Assembly (NCBI RefSeq): GCF_004016445.2 | Contig: NZ_SADT02000003.1 | Coordinates: 325,231 to 389,230 of the forward strand | Source of the DNA: Mesorhizobium sp. M2E.F.Ca.ET.219.01.1.1 | Lineage (GTDB): Bacteria; Pseudomonadota; Alphaproteobacteria; Rhizobiales; Rhizobiaceae | Length of the DNA stretch: 64,000 bases | Direction of reading: 5' to 3' | In this document: positions 63,987 to 64,000 of the stretch, one piece after another | Layout of the letters: every line of letters begins with the position of its first letter | Position numbering within the stretch: position 1 is the first letter of the stretch | Position numbers and translations under genes: made by a program | Notes under the pieces: generated by a model | Seen by the model: the letters and a program-made list of their open reading frames with translations, nothing else | Told to the model about the DNA's origin: nothing | Database searches by the model: none

Positions 63987-64000
63987 CTGCCAGTCTTTCT

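Overview
The window reads as a piece of core chromosome from an alphaproteobacterium of the order Rhizobiales, most likely Mesorhizobium or a close relative. Three things point that way: uniformly GC-rich coding sequence; alphaproteobacterial markers (tol-pal beside ruvCAB, an RcdA/DUF1465 protein, a GapR/DUF2312 protein, a DUF6867 protein inside a branched-chain amino-acid transporter operon, and a 6S-like RNA upstream of 5-formyltetrahydrofolate cyclo-ligase); and several families of short palindromic intergenic repeats of the kind common in rhizobia. I saw no tRNA, rRNA, CRISPR array, phage gene or transposase. Taxonomy is inferred from gene content and protein character, not from a search.

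Layout. 1-5.6 kb (minus strand): the Tol-Pal envelope operon ybgC-tolQ-tolR-tolA-tolB-pal, then a terminator, then the first 44 codons of cpoB running off the left edge. 5.6-8.6 kb: a GH5 glycosidase, a glutathione S-transferase and a Tat-exported metallophosphoesterase. 8.7-10.9 kb (minus): ruvC-ruvA-ruvB. 11-18.2 kb: glycosyltransferase, RcdA-like protein, a probable small RNA, membrane proteins, an acetyltransferase, an SRPBCC protein, a class III cyclase and a PH-domain-like membrane protein. 18.3-24.7 kb (plus): thiamine-phosphate-synthase-like protein, Sel1 protein, efp, an inositol monophosphatase, hemolysin III, and an orphan MotA/MotB-like stator pair. 25-31.3 kb: small proteins, an M32 carboxypeptidase, an ABC exporter, rpmE, and a TetR/DUF1772 divergent pair. 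31.4-37.7 kb: SelW-like protein, YebC, an ArsR-SRPBCC-VOC-SRPBCC cassette, TerC, YmdB-type phosphoesterase, DUF3592, folate cyclo-ligase and 6S RNA. 37.8-40.9 kb (plus): MoxR-GNAT-VWA and msrB. 41-51.7 kb (minus): GapR, pyruvate carboxylase and the liv transporter operon livH-M-G-F-DUF6867-livK. 52-57.7 kb: a solitary ectoine-synthase-like cupin, a LysR regulator and a hydroxyproline-type catabolic cluster (DapA-family enzyme, FAD oxidase, epimerase) under a divergent GntR regulator. 57.7-64 kb: two paralogous small secreted proteins flanking an HxlR-NTF2-SDR module, then mmsA with a duplicated 3' tail, a LysR regulator and a hypothetical gene.

How the parts work together. The Tol-Pal genes energise outer-membrane constriction; ruvCAB resolves recombination junctions; liv imports branched-chain amino acids and pyc replenishes oxaloacetate; mmsA would complete valine or inositol catabolism. 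The hydroxyproline-type cluster would convert trans-4-hydroxyproline to its cis-D epimer, oxidise it and deaminate/dehydrate the product. The next enzyme (a ketoglutarate semialdehyde dehydrogenase) is not in the window.

The less ordinary features are: a VOC gene whose well-placed Shine-Dalgarno faces ACG rather than ATG; a probable new sRNA near 13.2 kb; a palindromic repeat read through as the N-terminus of the FAD oxidase; a 57-bp duplication of the mmsA 3' end lying between its stop codon and terminator; a scar suggesting duplication around 57.4-60.2 kb; an orphan stator pair; and octanucleotide tandem repeats between tolB and pal. I did not find a clear new defence or secretion system.
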